A stretch of 64,000 nt of DNA from Aquibium sp. ELW1220 (GCF_030398385.1 NZ_JAOAOQ010000003.1:167456-231455), one strand, 5' to 3'. Numbered from the stretch's first letter, positions 1 through 8,074 are shown. Program-made: numbers and translations. Notes: generated by a model from the sequence alone, not told the origin.

Positions 1-2
1 GC

Positions 3-635
3 CGGCGCGGGCGGTTCGAGATCTTCGACCGGCTCGACCCCGCCCGCACGGCGCTCGTCGTCGTCGACATGCAGAAGGCCTTCGTGGCCGAAGGCGCGCC
101 CGTGGAGGTGCCGCTGGCGCGGGGGATCGTGCCCAACGTCAACCTGCTCGCCGGCGCCTGCCGCGCGGCCGGGGCGCCGGTGGTGTGGATCAGGACGACG
201 CTGACCGACGAGACCGGCGCGCATCCCTGGCCGGTGTTCTTCGAACATTTCAACACGCCCGAAAGCGGCGCGCGGCTGCTGGCCGCCTTGAGCGAGAACT
301 CGCCCTGGCACGGGCTCGCCGAGGGTCTCGCGGTCGAGCCCGGCGACCTGCACGTGTCGAAGAACCGCTTCTCCGCCTTCATCCAGGGCGCGTCGACGCT
401 CGACATGGTGCTGCGCGCGCGCGGCATCGACCACGTCGTCATCTGCGGCACGCTGACCAACCGCTGCTGCGAGAGCACGGCGCGCGACGCCATGATGATC
501 GGCTACCGGGTTGTCTTCGTCGAGGACGCCAACGCCGCCGTGACCGACGAGGAGCATGTGGCGGCGCTCATCAACGTCGCTGCCACCTTCGGCGACGTGC
601 GGCGGACGGACGACGTGGTCGGCATGCTGGGCTGA
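3..635 (+). CDS. Isochorismatase-family cysteine hydrolase (5' end outside window)
   Basis: The reading frame is open from the first bases of the window, so the true start lies upstream. The first ATG (69) falls inside the conserved strand VVVDMQ and cannot be the start. The family hydrolyses isochorismate, N-carbamoyl compounds, nicotinamide or similar small substrates in the cytoplasm. The catalytic triad is visible: Asp of VVVDMQ (codon 66-68), Lys of SKNRF (360-362) and the nucleophilic Cys of TNRCCESTARDA (465-467). The stop is followed by a palindromic repeat region, so it is probably the last gene of its transcript. The substrate cannot be told from sequence. Family assignment is secure. 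Confidence 0.86.
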   Translation, partial: RRGRFEIFDRLDPARTALVVVDMQKAFVAEGAPVEVPLARGIVPNVNLLAGACRAAGAPVVWIRTTLTDETGAHPWPVFFEHFNTPESGARLLAALSENSPWHGLAEGLAVEPGDLHVSKNRFSAFIQGASTLDMVLRARGIDHVVICGTLTNRCCESTARDAMMIGYRVVFVEDANAAVTDEEHVAALINVAATFGDVRRTDDVVGMLG

Positions 636-668
636 CGGCGGAGAGCGAGGCGAGGCACGGGAACGTAA

Positions 669-930
669 GTGCGTCCTTCGAGGCTCGCCCGCCGGGACCC
701 GTAAACACTGGTCCAATACCGTGCGGGCTCGCACCTCAGGATGAGGTCGTGCTGCTCAGGAGATCGGATAACGACCATCGCCGACACCCTTGGTCACGGA
801 GTGAGGGCCGCCAAACATCGGTTCCGGGTCAGAGCGGCAGGGCGGAGCGGCCCTCATCCTGAGGTGCGAGCCCGCGCGACCTGTCGTAAGAGGGCGCAGA
901 CTTGGGCGGGCGAGCCTCGAAGGACGCACC
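669..930. repeat. Palindromic repeat family A, inverted pair
   Basis: The roughly 300 bases between the hydrolase and the acetyltransferase hold no gene. They carry two copies of a ~78-bp repeat in opposite orientation (669-746 and 852-930). One end of the unit reads GTGCGTCCTTCGAGGCTCG and the other GCTCGCACCTCAGGATGAGG; the second copy is the reverse complement. A further pair lies at 55097-55346. Dispersed intergenic palindromes of this type are common in rhizobial genomes. They could fold into long hairpins in transcripts from both convergent genes and so act as terminators or mRNA-stabilising structures; that role is inferred. Confidence 0.8.
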
Positions 931-935
931 ACGCC

Positions 936-1565
936 CTACCGTGCTTCCCACTTGTCCAGGAACGCGCCGATCTCCAGCGCCTGCATGTCGGGCACGGCCT
1001 CGAACAGCCGCTCCCTCGGCCAGTCCCACCAGGCGAGCCGCTCCAGCCGCGCCGCGATGTCGGCGGCGAAACGAGGCCGCAGCAGGCGCGCCGGCGACCC
1101 GGCGACGATCGTGTAGGCGGCGACGTCCTTCGTCACAACGGCATTGGCGCCGACCGCCGCGCCGTTGCCGATGGTGACACCGGGCAGGATCACCGCGCCG
1201 TGGCCGATCCAGACATCGTGGCCGACCGTCACCGGCCGCGCCCGGCGACGCTCGCGAAAGGCCTGGTCGACGCCGAGATAGCGGAAATACTCGTTCGGCC
1301 GGTAGGTGAGCTTGTGGGTGGTGACGCGCTCCAGCGGGTGCTCCAGCGCATTGATGCGGCTGTTGGCGGCGATCGAGCAGAACTTGCCGATCCGCGCGTA
1401 GATGCCCTCGGCGTGGCGCTCGAAATAGGAATAGTCGCCCACCGTCACTTCGCGCAGGATCACTCTCTCGCCGACCGACACATGCCGGCCGAGCCGGCAG
1501 CCCTTCAGCTCGGCGGTGGGGTGGATGCGCGGTTCGTCGTCGGTGAAGCGGAGATCATCGGCCAT
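936..1565 (-). CDS. Left-handed beta-helix (hexapeptide repeat) acetyltransferase, phosphonate-cluster type
   Basis: A 209-residue protein with repeated hexapeptide turns (HPTAELKGCRLGRHVSVGE near residue 16, VTVGHDVWIGHGAVI about 116-130, VTIGNGAAVGANAVV about 134-148), typical of trimeric acyl-CoA-dependent acetyltransferases of the xenobiotic/chloramphenicol acetyltransferase group. The segment IGKFCSIAANSRINALEHP and the C-terminal WWDWPRERL resemble the subfamily found in phosphonate (phn) gene clusters. No phn gene is visible nearby, so the acceptor substrate is open. It sits alone between a repeat region and creA, about 45 bp upstream of the creA stop on the same strand. Confidence 0.8.
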   Translation of the reverse strand: MADDLRFTDDEPRIHPTAELKGCRLGRHVSVGERVILREVTVGDYSYFERHAEGIYARIGKFCSIAANSRINALEHPLERVTTHKLTYRPNEYFRYLGVDQAFRERRRARPVTVGHDVWIGHGAVILPGVTIGNGAAVGANAVVTKDVAAYTIVAGSPARLLRPRFAADIAARLERLAWWDWPRERLFEAVPDMQALEIGAFLDKWEAR

Positions 1566-1610
1566 GGCTGGGCTGTAGCGGGCGGCCCGCCGGGCGGCAA
1601 GCGGGAGCGC

Positions 1611-2099
1611 TTACTGCGGCTTGCCCTTCGTCCACTCGACCTGCTGGCCGTAGAGCGGCACGGTGGAGATCGCCATCTTGGCCGAGCCGTCCTGCACCTG
1701 GCGCGAATGCGACAGGTAGATCAGCGTCTCGTTCTTCTTGTCGTAGATGCGGTTCACCACCTGCTGCTTCCAGATCAGGCTGATGCCCTGGTTGAACACC
1801 TCCTCGCCGTCCTTCGACAGGTCGATGTCGCCGATCCGGAGCGGACCGGTCTGGCGGCAGGCGATGGAGGAATCCGACGGGTCCTCGAACCAGTTGCCCT
1901 TCTGCAGCCGGTCGACCAGCCCGCGCTCGAAATAGGAGACGTGGCAGGTCACGCCCTGGACCTCAGGATCGGAGATGGCCTCGATGATGATGTCGTTGCC
2001 CAGCCAGTCGACGCCGACTTCGCCGACCTCCTCGGCCCGCGCGGCGAGCGGAAAGGCGATGAGCGCCGCAAGGGCGGCCGTGGCGAGGGAGCGGATCAT
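1611..2099 (-). CDS. creA: CreA-family periplasmic protein
   Basis: A 162-residue protein starting with a clear signal peptide (MIRSLATAALAALIAFP, cleavage probably after AARA). The mature part, beginning EEVGEVGVDWLGNDI, matches the CreA family, with the conserved cysteines in GVTCHVSYFERG and SIACRQTGP. The open frame extends further upstream, but this ATG is preceded by AGGAGA at good spacing and gives the export signal, so it is chosen. CreA is a small exported protein of unknown biochemical role, widespread in Proteobacteria. Nothing in the neighbourhood suggests a specific pathway. Confidence 0.87.
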   Translation of the reverse strand: MIRSLATAALAALIAFPLAARAEEVGEVGVDWLGNDIIIEAISDPEVQGVTCHVSYFERGLVDRLQKGNWFEDPSDSSIACRQTGPLRIGDIDLSKDGEEVFNQGISLIWKQQVVNRIYDKKNETLIYLSHSRQVQDGSAKMAISTVPLYGQQVEWTKGKPQ

Positions 2100-2247
2100 G
2101 GGCGTGTCTCCTGGAACTGTCGCCCCGCAGATGGGCGCTCGCGGCGCCTCGCGCAAGATTGATGCGGCAGCGACAACCGGCCGCCTTTGCACCGCGGCGC
2201 CGAAGCGCCTATATCGAGGCTCTACAAGACGAGAGAACCACGTCCCG

Positions 2248-2391
2248 ATGTCCGCCCGCCCGGCCCTCCTGCCCGTAACGGCTCTCGCCGCGCTCGCCGC
2301 GGCGACCGGCATGGCGTTCGCGGCCTGGGGCGAGCACGGGCCGGCGATGTTCATGGCGCTCGCCGAAAGCGGGCTTTCCTGGTGCTTCTAG
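2248..2391 (+). CDS. Small hydrophobic protein upstream of the SCO gene
   Basis: A 47-residue reading frame with an alanine/leucine-rich membrane segment (about residues 8-27) ending ESGLSWCF. It lies 44 bp upstream of, and on the same strand as, the SCO-type chaperone gene. Codons are GC-rich in third position like those of its neighbours. I recall short proteins of this shape beside SCO genes in other Rhizobiales, but could not check. If real, it is a single-pass membrane peptide possibly linked to cytochrome oxidase maturation; that link rests only on position. Confidence 0.55.
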   Translation: MSARPALLPVTALAALAAATGMAFAAWGEHGPAMFMALAESGLSWCF

Positions 2392-2435
2392 CGCATGTCC
2401 CCCGACCACAGGCGTAGGCGCCCGACAGCAAGAGT

Positions 2436-3020
2436 ATGAACATGATGCGTGGAATCCTGGTCGGCATCGTGATCCTGATGGCCGGCGCCATCGGCTGGCT
2501 GACCTTCGACTGGTACCGCACGACGCATTCGGGCGAGGCCTTCGGCGACGCCTTCGCGCTCACCGACCAGTCCGGCCAGCCGATCACCGAGGCGGCCTTC
2601 CGCGGCCACCCGACGGCGGTGTTCTTCGGCTTCACCCATTGCCCGGAGGTCTGCCCGACAACGCTGTTCGAGCTCGACGGCTGGCTGAAGCAGCTGGGCA
2701 GCGAAGGCGAGGACATCCGCGCCTATTTCGTCTCGGTCGATCCGGAGCGCGACACGCCGGAGATCATGAGCACCTATGTCTCCAACGTGTCCGACCGCAT
2801 CACCGGCATCACCGGCGAGACGGACAAGGTGGAGGCGATGGCAAAATCCTTCGGCATCTACTGGAAAAAGGTGCCGCTCGATGGCGGCGACTACACCATG
2901 GACCACACCGCCTCGATCCTGCTGCTCGGCCGCGACGGCGATTTCTTCGGCACCATCGCCTATGGCGAGAACCCCGACACGGCGATCGCCAAGCTGAAGC
3001 GGCTGGTTGCCGAGGGCTGA
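2436..3020 (+). CDS. SCO1/SenC-family copper chaperone
   Basis: A 194-residue membrane-anchored thioredoxin-fold protein. An N-terminal transmembrane anchor (about residues 5-25) is followed by the SCO domain. Copper ligands are present: Cys69 and Cys73 in FTHCPEVCPTT and His157 in TMDHTAS. SCO proteins deliver copper to, or reduce cysteines of, the CuA centre of cytochrome c oxidase on the periplasmic side. The start is the first of two nearby ATG codons (MNMMRG); the second would shorten it by two residues. It follows the 47-residue membrane peptide and precedes prmA on the same strand. Confidence 0.92.
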   Translation: MNMMRGILVGIVILMAGAIGWLTFDWYRTTHSGEAFGDAFALTDQSGQPITEAAFRGHPTAVFFGFTHCPEVCPTTLFELDGWLKQLGSEGEDIRAYFVSVDPERDTPEIMSTYVSNVSDRITGITGETDKVEAMAKSFGIYWKKVPLDGGDYTMDHTASILLLGRDGDFFGTIAYGENPDTAIAKLKRLVAEG

Positions 3021-3098
3021 GGCTTGAAGCGCCGGGCCGGCTGAGGCAGGAAGGGCGCCCGGCCGCCCTTCCCCGCGCCGGCAAGACAGCCTCCGGAG

Positions 3099-3995
3099 AT
3101 GCATCCCTTGCCGCAGACCAAGTTCTCCTTCACCGCGCCGCGTGCGCTTGCCCGGCGGGTCTACGGGCTCGTCGAGGCGGCGTTCGAGGAGGATGGCTGG
3201 CCCGTCGCGCTGACCGACATCGACGAGGACAAGGGACCCGCGCAGCGCATCGAAACCGTCGACCTCTATGTCGACGGCGACGGCGAAAGCGAGGCGGGGC
3301 GCCTGGAGCGGCTGCTTGAGCAGGAAGGCATCGAGGGGCGCTTCGCGCGCGAGATCCTGCCGGACACGGACTGGGTCACCGCCTCGCTCGAAGGCCTGAC
3401 CCCGGTGCGCGCGGGGCGCTTCCTCGTCCATGGCAGCCACGACCGCGACAAGGTGCGCGCCAACGACCTCGCCATCGAGATCGAGGCCGGCCTCGCCTTC
3501 GGCACCGGCCACCACGGCACGACCGCCGGCTGCCTGGAAACGATCGAGAGCCTGGTGCGCAACCGGCAGCCGCGCCGCGTGCTCGACCTCGGGACGGGCA
3601 GCGCGGTGCTGGCGATCGCAGTGGCGAAGCTTGCGCGGGTGCCTGTGCTGGCCACCGACATCGATCCGATCGCGGTCGACGTGGCGCGCGGGAACGCGCG
3701 GCTCAACGGCGTCGGCGCCCTCGTGCGCTGCGTCACCGCCACCGGCTTCGGCCATGCCGAAATCGCCGCGCGCGCGCCCTACGACCTGATCGTCGCCAAC
3801 ATCCTGGCCAACCCGCTGATGAAGCTCGCGCCGAAGATGGCCGTGCACCTGGCGCCGGGCGGTTCGCTCATCCTGTCGGGAATCCTCGTGCGCCAGCGAA
3901 ACGCGGTGGTGGCGACCTATGCCGGCCAGCGCTTCCGCCACGTCTCGACGCTGACGCGCGGCGACTGGGTGACCATCCATTTCGAGCGCGGCTGA
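3099..3995 (+). CDS. prmA: Ribosomal protein L11 methyltransferase
   Basis: A 298-residue S-adenosylmethionine-dependent methyltransferase that trimethylates ribosomal protein L11. The N-terminal substrate-recognition domain (about 1-100) is followed by the Rossmann methyltransferase domain with FGTGHHGTT (134-142), the SAM-binding motif LDLGTGSAVLAIA (162-174), ATDIDPIAV (185-193) and NILANPL (234-240), which together are diagnostic of PrmA. Length is normal for the family. It lies 78 bp after the SCO gene and may share its transcript. The gene is followed by a palindromic repeat. Confidence 0.95.
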   Translation: MHPLPQTKFSFTAPRALARRVYGLVEAAFEEDGWPVALTDIDEDKGPAQRIETVDLYVDGDGESEAGRLERLLEQEGIEGRFAREILPDTDWVTASLEGLTPVRAGRFLVHGSHDRDKVRANDLAIEIEAGLAFGTGHHGTTAGCLETIESLVRNRQPRRVLDLGTGSAVLAIAVAKLARVPVLATDIDPIAVDVARGNARLNGVGALVRCVTATGFGHAEIAARAPYDLIVANILANPLMKLAPKMAVHLAPGGSLILSGILVRQRNAVVATYAGQRFRHVSTLTRGDWVTIHFERG

Positions 3996-4042
3996 GGGGG
4001 CTGCGGGGCAGCTGGACGTTCAGGCAACGCTTGCGCTCCACG

Positions 4043-4231
4043 GCGCCCCCCTCTGCCCTGCCGGGCATCTCCCCCACAAGGGGGGAGATCGGCAGCTTCG
4101 GCGCAGGCACTCTTCCTGTCTTGCCGGCGATTGGCTGAGACGGCCCCGACGGCCGATCTCCCCCCTCGTGGGGGGTCCGGAGGACGGGCGAGACCTGCGG
4201 CTCGCCCCGGCCGGCAGGCAGAGGGGGGCGC
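4043..4231. repeat. Palindromic repeat family B, copy 1
   Basis: The ~360 bases between prmA and the next gene hold a long imperfect inverted repeat and a terminator, but no gene. The outer arms read GCGCCCCCCTCTGCCCTGCC and its complement GGCAGAGGGGGGCGC; the inner arms carry GGGGGAGATCGGC and GCCGATCTCCCCC. A second copy lies at 52380-52539. The structure could form a very stable hairpin in RNA read from either side. Mobile palindromes like this are frequent in Mesorhizobium-type genomes; movement is inferred from the dispersed copies. Confidence 0.8.
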
Positions 4232-4287
4232 GACGAAGCGCAGGCTTGGGAGCAGCACTGCACACGACACCGCCCACAGAAACACCA

Positions 4288-4320
4288 AAGGCGGCTCTCC
4301 CGTCAGGAAGAAGCCGCCTT
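4288..4320 (-). terminator. Intrinsic terminator of the DUF1127-like gene
   Basis: A perfect 9-bp stem AAGGCGGCT / AGCCGCCTT encloses a 15-nt loop. On the minus strand it lies 37 nt past the stop of the small gene at 4358-4537, and the stem ends in TTT. Position and shape fit a factor-independent terminator. Confidence 0.7.
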
Positions 4321-4357
4321 CGATCCATGCGGCGGGCGCAAGGCCCGCGCAGGCTGA

Positions 4358-4537
4358 TCAGAACATGTAGTAGGCGCCGCCGCGCTTCTTGAGGTCGGCG
4401 CGGTCGTAGCCGTGCGACTTCAGCGTCTCGTCGTCGAGCATGAGGAGCGCGCCGTTGACGTAGCGGCTCACCTGGCGCTGCCGGGCCTCGACGAGCGCGT
4501 CGACCGCATTGCGGAAAAATCCGTTCTTGGTGGCCAT
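4358..4537 (-). CDS. DUF1127-like small basic protein
   Basis: A 59-residue protein, MATKNGFF... with the pattern LLMLDDETLKSHGYDRADLKK, which resembles the DUF1127 signature (a short helix followed by 'LDDxxLxDhGhxRxDl'). Such rhizobial proteins are often RNA-binding or stress-linked regulators of small-RNA turnover and phosphate or carbon metabolism, but this one has no assigned role. The frame stays open upstream. The chosen ATG has GAAGGA a short distance before it and gives the usual family length. It is monocistronic, with its own terminator. Confidence 0.7.
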   Translation of the reverse strand: MATKNGFFRNAVDALVEARQRQVSRYVNGALLMLDDETLKSHGYDRADLKKRGGAYYMF

Positions 4538-4784
4538 GTCGAATGTCCTTCGTGGCTGGAGTGAATGTGTCCTCCACTGGTTTGAAAGGTAAGTCTGACT
4601 GACCTTTTCCACCAGAGCCGATGCCGCATGCCACCCATGCATCCTTCGCATATGCGAAATGAACTTGTGCGGCGCAGCAGAAGCGGAATTCGCCATGCCG
4701 GTCCGGCGTCCGTGCGCGCGGATGGTTCAACCGGCGCGTCGAATCCTCTAGGGTCCCGCCGACCTCGCATCAGACGGACCCGCC

Positions 4785-6611
4785 ATGTTCCAGAGCTTCG
4801 ACACCATCGCCGACCCTTCGCTTGCCGGCCCGCGCGTGGCGTGGCTGCGTGCCTGGCTGGCCGGGCAAGGCCTCGACGGCTTCCTCGTGCCGCGGGCGGA
4901 CGAACACCAGGGCGAATATGTACCGGCGCGGGCCGAGCGGCTGCAGTGGATCACCGGCTTCACCGGCTCGGCGGGCGTCGCGCTGATCCTGTCGGAGCGG
5001 GCGCATCTCTTCGTCGACGGGCGCTACACGCTGCAGGCGGCACAGCAGGCCGATCCGGCGATCTTTGCCGTCGAGAGCCTGATCGAGACGCCGCCGCCGG
5101 CCTTCATCCGTGAGCACCTGGCCGAAGGCCTCGCCATCGGCTTCGATCCCTGGCTGCACACGATCGGCGACGCCGCGGCGCTGAAGGGCGCGGTGGAGGC
5201 ACGCGGGGGGCGCCTCGTCGCGCTCGACCGCAACGCCGTCGATGCCGTCTGGGACGACCAGCCGGCCCCTCCCCTCGAGCCCGTCGAGATCCACCCCGAG
5301 CCCTTCGCCGGGCGGCTGGCGAAAGACAAGCTCGCCGATCTGGCCGGGGCCGTCGCCAAAGCGGACGCGGATTGCTGCGTCCTCACCGATCCGGCCTCGC
5401 TTGCCTGGGCCTTCAACATCCGCGGCAACGACGTGCCGCACACCCCGCTGGCGCTGGGCTTCGCCATCCTGCGCGCCGAGGGCCTGCCGCTGCTGTTCAT
5501 GGACAAGCGCAAGCTGCCGATGCGCACGGAGGCCTATCTGACCCAGCTTGCCGACCTTATGCCGCCGTCGGCCCTCGACGACGAACTGAGGCGGCTTGCG
5601 GCCTCGGGCGCGAAGGTCGGCCTCGACACGGCACTCGCGGCCGAGAAGCTGCGCATGGTGATCGAGGAGAACGGCGGCACCGTGGTCTCGATGGCCGACC
5701 CCGTGCGCCTGCCGCGTGCGATGAAGAACGCGGCCGAGCTTGCCGGCACGCGCGCCGCCCACCGCCGCGACGGCGTGGCGGTGACGCGGTACCTTGCCTG
5801 GCTCGACCGCCAGCAGCCGGGCACCGTCGACGAGATCGGCGCGGTGACGGCGCTGGAGAAGGCCCGCAGCAAGGCCGGCGAGGAGGCGCAGATGCCGCTG
5901 CGCGACATCTCCTTCGACACGATCTCGGGCGCCGGGCCGAACGGCGCGATCATCCACTACCGGGTGACGACGGCGACCAACCGGATGCTTGGCGACGGCG
6001 AGCTGTTCCTCGTCGATTCCGGCGCGCAATACCAGGACGGCACCACCGACATCACCCGCACGGTGCCGATCGGCCAGCCGAGCGAGGAGATGCGCCAGCG
6101 CTACACGCTGGTGCTGAAGGGCCTGATCGGCATCTCGCTCCTGCGCTTTCCCTCAGGCACGCGCGGCGCCGACATCGACGCGGTGGCGCGGATGGCGCTG
6201 TGGAAGGCCGGGCTCGACTACGGCCACGGCACCGGCCACGGCGTCGGCTCCTACCTCTCCGTCCACGAGGGACCGCAGCGGATCGCCAAAACCGGCACCG
6301 AAAAGCTCCTGCCCGGCATGATCCTCTCCAACGAGCCCGGCTACTACAAGGCCGGCGCCTACGGCATCCGGCTGGAAAACCTGATCGTCGTCACCGATCC
6401 GCAGGCGATCGACGGCGGCGACAAGCCCATGCACGGCTTCGAAACCCTCACGCTGGCGCCCTTCGACCGACGGCTGATCGTGGCGGAGATGCTGACACAG
6501 GAGGAGCGGGACTGGCTCGACGCGTATCATGCTCGGGTGGTGGCGGAGATCGGGCCGATGCTGGAGGGGGAGGATCGGGCGTGGCTGGAGGGGATGGCAA
6601 GGCCGGTGTGA
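4785..6611 (+). CDS. Xaa-Pro aminopeptidase (M24B, aminopeptidase P family)
   Basis: A 608-residue cytosolic metallopeptidase that removes N-terminal residues preceding proline. Two creatinase-type N-terminal domains (about 1-310) precede the pita-bread catalytic domain. Metal ligands are visible: Asp411 in FLVDSGAQY and the Asp of TTDITRT, His485 in GTGHGVGSYLS, Glu in SNEPGYY and Glu in IRLENL. The C-terminal extension (FETLTLAPFDRRLI onwards) is the domain typical of the long, eukaryote-like form of aminopeptidase P. It stands alone, with no obvious operon partner. Confidence 0.93.
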   Translation: MFQSFDTIADPSLAGPRVAWLRAWLAGQGLDGFLVPRADEHQGEYVPARAERLQWITGFTGSAGVALILSERAHLFVDGRYTLQAAQQADPAIFAVESLIETPPPAFIREHLAEGLAIGFDPWLHTIGDAAALKGAVEARGGRLVALDRNAVDAVWDDQPAPPLEPVEIHPEPFAGRLAKDKLADLAGAVAKADADCCVLTDPASLAWAFNIRGNDVPHTPLALGFAILRAEGLPLLFMDKRKLPMRTEAYLTQLADLMPPSALDDELRRLAASGAKVGLDTALAAEKLRMVIEENGGTVVSMADPVRLPRAMKNAAELAGTRAAHRRDGVAVTRYLAWLDRQQPGTVDEIGAVTALEKARSKAGEEAQMPLRDISFDTISGAGPNGAIIHYRVTTATNRMLGDGELFLVDSGAQYQDGTTDITRTVPIGQPSEEMRQRYTLVLKGLIGISLLRFPSGTRGADIDAVARMALWKAGLDYGHGTGHGVGSYLSVHEGPQRIAKTGTEKLLPGMILSNEPGYYKAGAYGIRLENLIVVTDPQAIDGGDKPMHGFETLTLAPFDRRLIVAEMLTQEERDWLDAYHARVVAEIGPMLEGEDRAWLEGMARPV

Positions 6612-6758
6612 GGGGGATGGCGGATCAGAATACGAGCGCTTTCGTCCGGATTTGATCGGAAAATGCAATTTCGAAGTGGAGACTGGACGTTGACATGCTT
6701 GCTGTTCGGATGATTGACTGGGCTTTCGATACGGTATGCCCGGACGCCGGGTACACTC

Positions 6759-7082
6759 ATGCCGAACAGACGAGATTTCGACAGGCTCACGCGGGCCATA
6801 TGCGCGGGCTACGGGTATTGCGGCAGCCTGCACGAGGGCTGGTATTCTCACGTCACCGACTTCATACCGGCGGAAGGAACGGTGACGGCCGATGAGTTCG
6901 TCGATTGGGTTCTTCTGGCAGATCGCGAGCCAACGCGCGGCGATCCTCGAAGAATGGTCATGCGCGAGCGGCTCCGCAGTTGCTTCATTGGTTACTTGGG
7001 CTCTCCGTTCGTAGATGCGAAGAAGCTGCGTCATCAGCGAAGCAAGGCAATCTCACGTCAATTGAGACTCGATAGACGTTGA
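6759..7082 (+). CDS. Hypothetical protein
   Basis: A 107-residue reading frame starting MPNRRDFDRLTRAICAGYGYCG, with ATVTADEFVDWV-like acidic helices in the middle and a very basic C-terminus (KKLRHQRSKAISRQLRLDRR). An in-frame ATG at 6714 would add 15 residues but has no better ribosome site. I do not recognise a domain. Base composition is less GC-rich than in the genes before it, and it sits directly upstream of a broken toxin-antitoxin locus, so it may belong to the same imported patch. No signal peptide or membrane segment is seen. Confidence 0.5.
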   Translation: MPNRRDFDRLTRAICAGYGYCGSLHEGWYSHVTDFIPAEGTVTADEFVDWVLLADREPTRGDPRRMVMRERLRSCFIGYLGSPFVDAKKLRHQRSKAISRQLRLDRR

Positions 7083-7200
7083 AATTTCGACTCCTTCATC
7101 CCGGGGACAAGTCCGAGGATGACGGAGCCGGAGCCGGGGCAACGCTCGTTCGCCGTTGCTGTCGAAGCCACCTGCGTCGGCGGCTTCTCACCTGGCGGTT

Positions 7201-7227
7201 GCGTGGTATGGTGATATCATACCACGC
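7201..7227. promoter_or_regulatory. Perfect inverted repeat, likely ParD operator
   Basis: GCGTGGTATG (7201-7210) and CATACCACGC (7218-7227) form a perfect 10-bp inverted repeat with a 7-bp spacer, ending 21 bp before the parD start. Antitoxins with a ribbon-helix-helix fold autoregulate by binding such palindromes. The site is seen directly; its binding by this ParD is inferred. Confidence 0.75.
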
Positions 7228-7248
7228 CATCTAGCCTTGGGAGCCGTC

Positions 7249-7530
7249 ATGCCCGCCACCGAAAAGCGGACGTTCACGTTGCCCGTGGAGCAAAGCAGCT
7301 TCATCGACCAACTGGACCAGTCCGGGTCTTCTGCGTCCGCCGGCGGATTCGTTCGCGTCGGTCTTCGTGCGCTGCAGGAACGCGACGAGGCCGTCGAACG
7401 GTGGCTGCGCGACGAGGACGCCCCGGTCTACGACGCCATGAAGGCCGATCCGTCGCGGGGCATTCCCGTCGAGGACGCCTTCGCCGCCGTGCGCGCCCAT
7501 CATGCCGCGCGGCTCAAGGACGCGATGTGA
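7249..7530 (+). CDS. parD: ParD-family antitoxin (ribbon-helix-helix)
   Basis: A 93-residue protein with an N-terminal ribbon-helix-helix DNA-binding segment (KRTFTLPVEQSSFIDQLDQSG...GFVRVGLRAL, about 5-44) and an acidic C-terminal toxin-binding tail, the layout of ParD/CC2985-type antitoxins. The frame is open further upstream, but ATG 7249 lies just after the operator palindrome and gives normal family length. Its stop overlaps by one base the ATG of a toxin remnant (TGATG), the usual parDE arrangement. With the toxin truncated, this is an orphan antitoxin that may still bind its operator. Confidence 0.85.
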   Translation: MPATEKRTFTLPVEQSSFIDQLDQSGSSASAGGFVRVGLRALQERDEAVERWLRDEDAPVYDAMKADPSRGIPVEDAFAAVRAHHAARLKDAM

Positions 7531-7574
7531 TGCGGGTGATCGTCTTTTCGCCGGAAGCGCGGGAGCATGTGCGC
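7530..7574 (+). pseudogene. ParE toxin remnant (first 15 codons)
   Basis: Translation from the ATG overlapping the parD stop gives MRVIVFSPEAREHVR, which matches the N-terminus of RelE/ParE-type toxins (first beta strand and start of helix 1). The similarity then ends abruptly. The frame continues without a stop into a signal-peptide protein beginning MLPRFALSLG, so a toxin start has been joined to an unrelated gene. I saw no rest of a ParE domain in the other frames nearby. Confidence 0.65.
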
Positions 7575-8015
7575 ATGCTTCCCCGGTTCGCCTTGAGTCT
7601 CGGTATCATCCTGGCAATGCTCGCCATCGGCGGGGCCGATGCAGACGCCGCGAACTCCTGCCCGGGCGCGGACCAGGCAACGGAACGCCGTAAGCTCGAA
7701 CGACTCCTGTCGGCGAACGACGTCTCGAAAAACGAACGGGCCTTCCTGCTGGCCGGCGCAGCTGCGCGCCTGAAAGAGGTTCAAGCGCGAAATCTCAACG
7801 CGCGCGGCCGAGCATGCGGGATCGACAATGTTCGAGCGCACATCCTCGCTTGCATGAACAGCACTCTTCCGCCCTTGCTCGGCGACGTTCCGGCGGACAG
7901 GAAGGCTACCAGCGGATTTTGGGGACGCAAGAAACTGTCGGCACGCGCTGCCGGGTTCATAGCAATGTTCCACGCTTGCCGCGCAGGCACCATGAAGACC
8001 TTTCTTTCAGGCTGA
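7575..8015 (+). CDS. Secreted protein of unknown function, in frame with the ParE remnant
   Basis: A 146-residue protein with a convincing signal peptide (MLPRFALSLGIILAMLAIGG, cleavage likely after ADADA). The mature part has four cysteines (NSC, RACG, LACM, HACR), an alanine-rich helical region and a basic C-terminus. GGGAG lies about 10 nt before this ATG. Starting at 7530 instead would add the 15 toxin residues before the signal sequence, which would spoil export, so the internal ATG is preferred. No known domain is recognised. The four cysteines could form two disulfides in the periplasm. Confidence 0.55.
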   Translation: MLPRFALSLGIILAMLAIGGADADAANSCPGADQATERRKLERLLSANDVSKNERAFLLAGAAARLKEVQARNLNARGRACGIDNVRAHILACMNSTLPPLLGDVPADRKATSGFWGRKKLSARAAGFIAMFHACRAGTMKTFLSG

Positions 8016-8074
8016 CCGGTCTTTGGTGCTCGCACCGGGTCGCAGGCCGCCAGGTGTCGGCCCCTGTCTCACCC

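Noticed and set aside
741-2162. 473-residue plus-strand frame over the acetyltransferase and CreA genes
   Set aside because: It is the mirror of two well-supported minus-strand genes and begins inside a palindromic repeat.
7575-8015. Frameshifted remainder of the ParE toxin
   Set aside because: No ParE-like sequence was seen in any frame after codon 15; the frame encodes a normal signal peptide instead.
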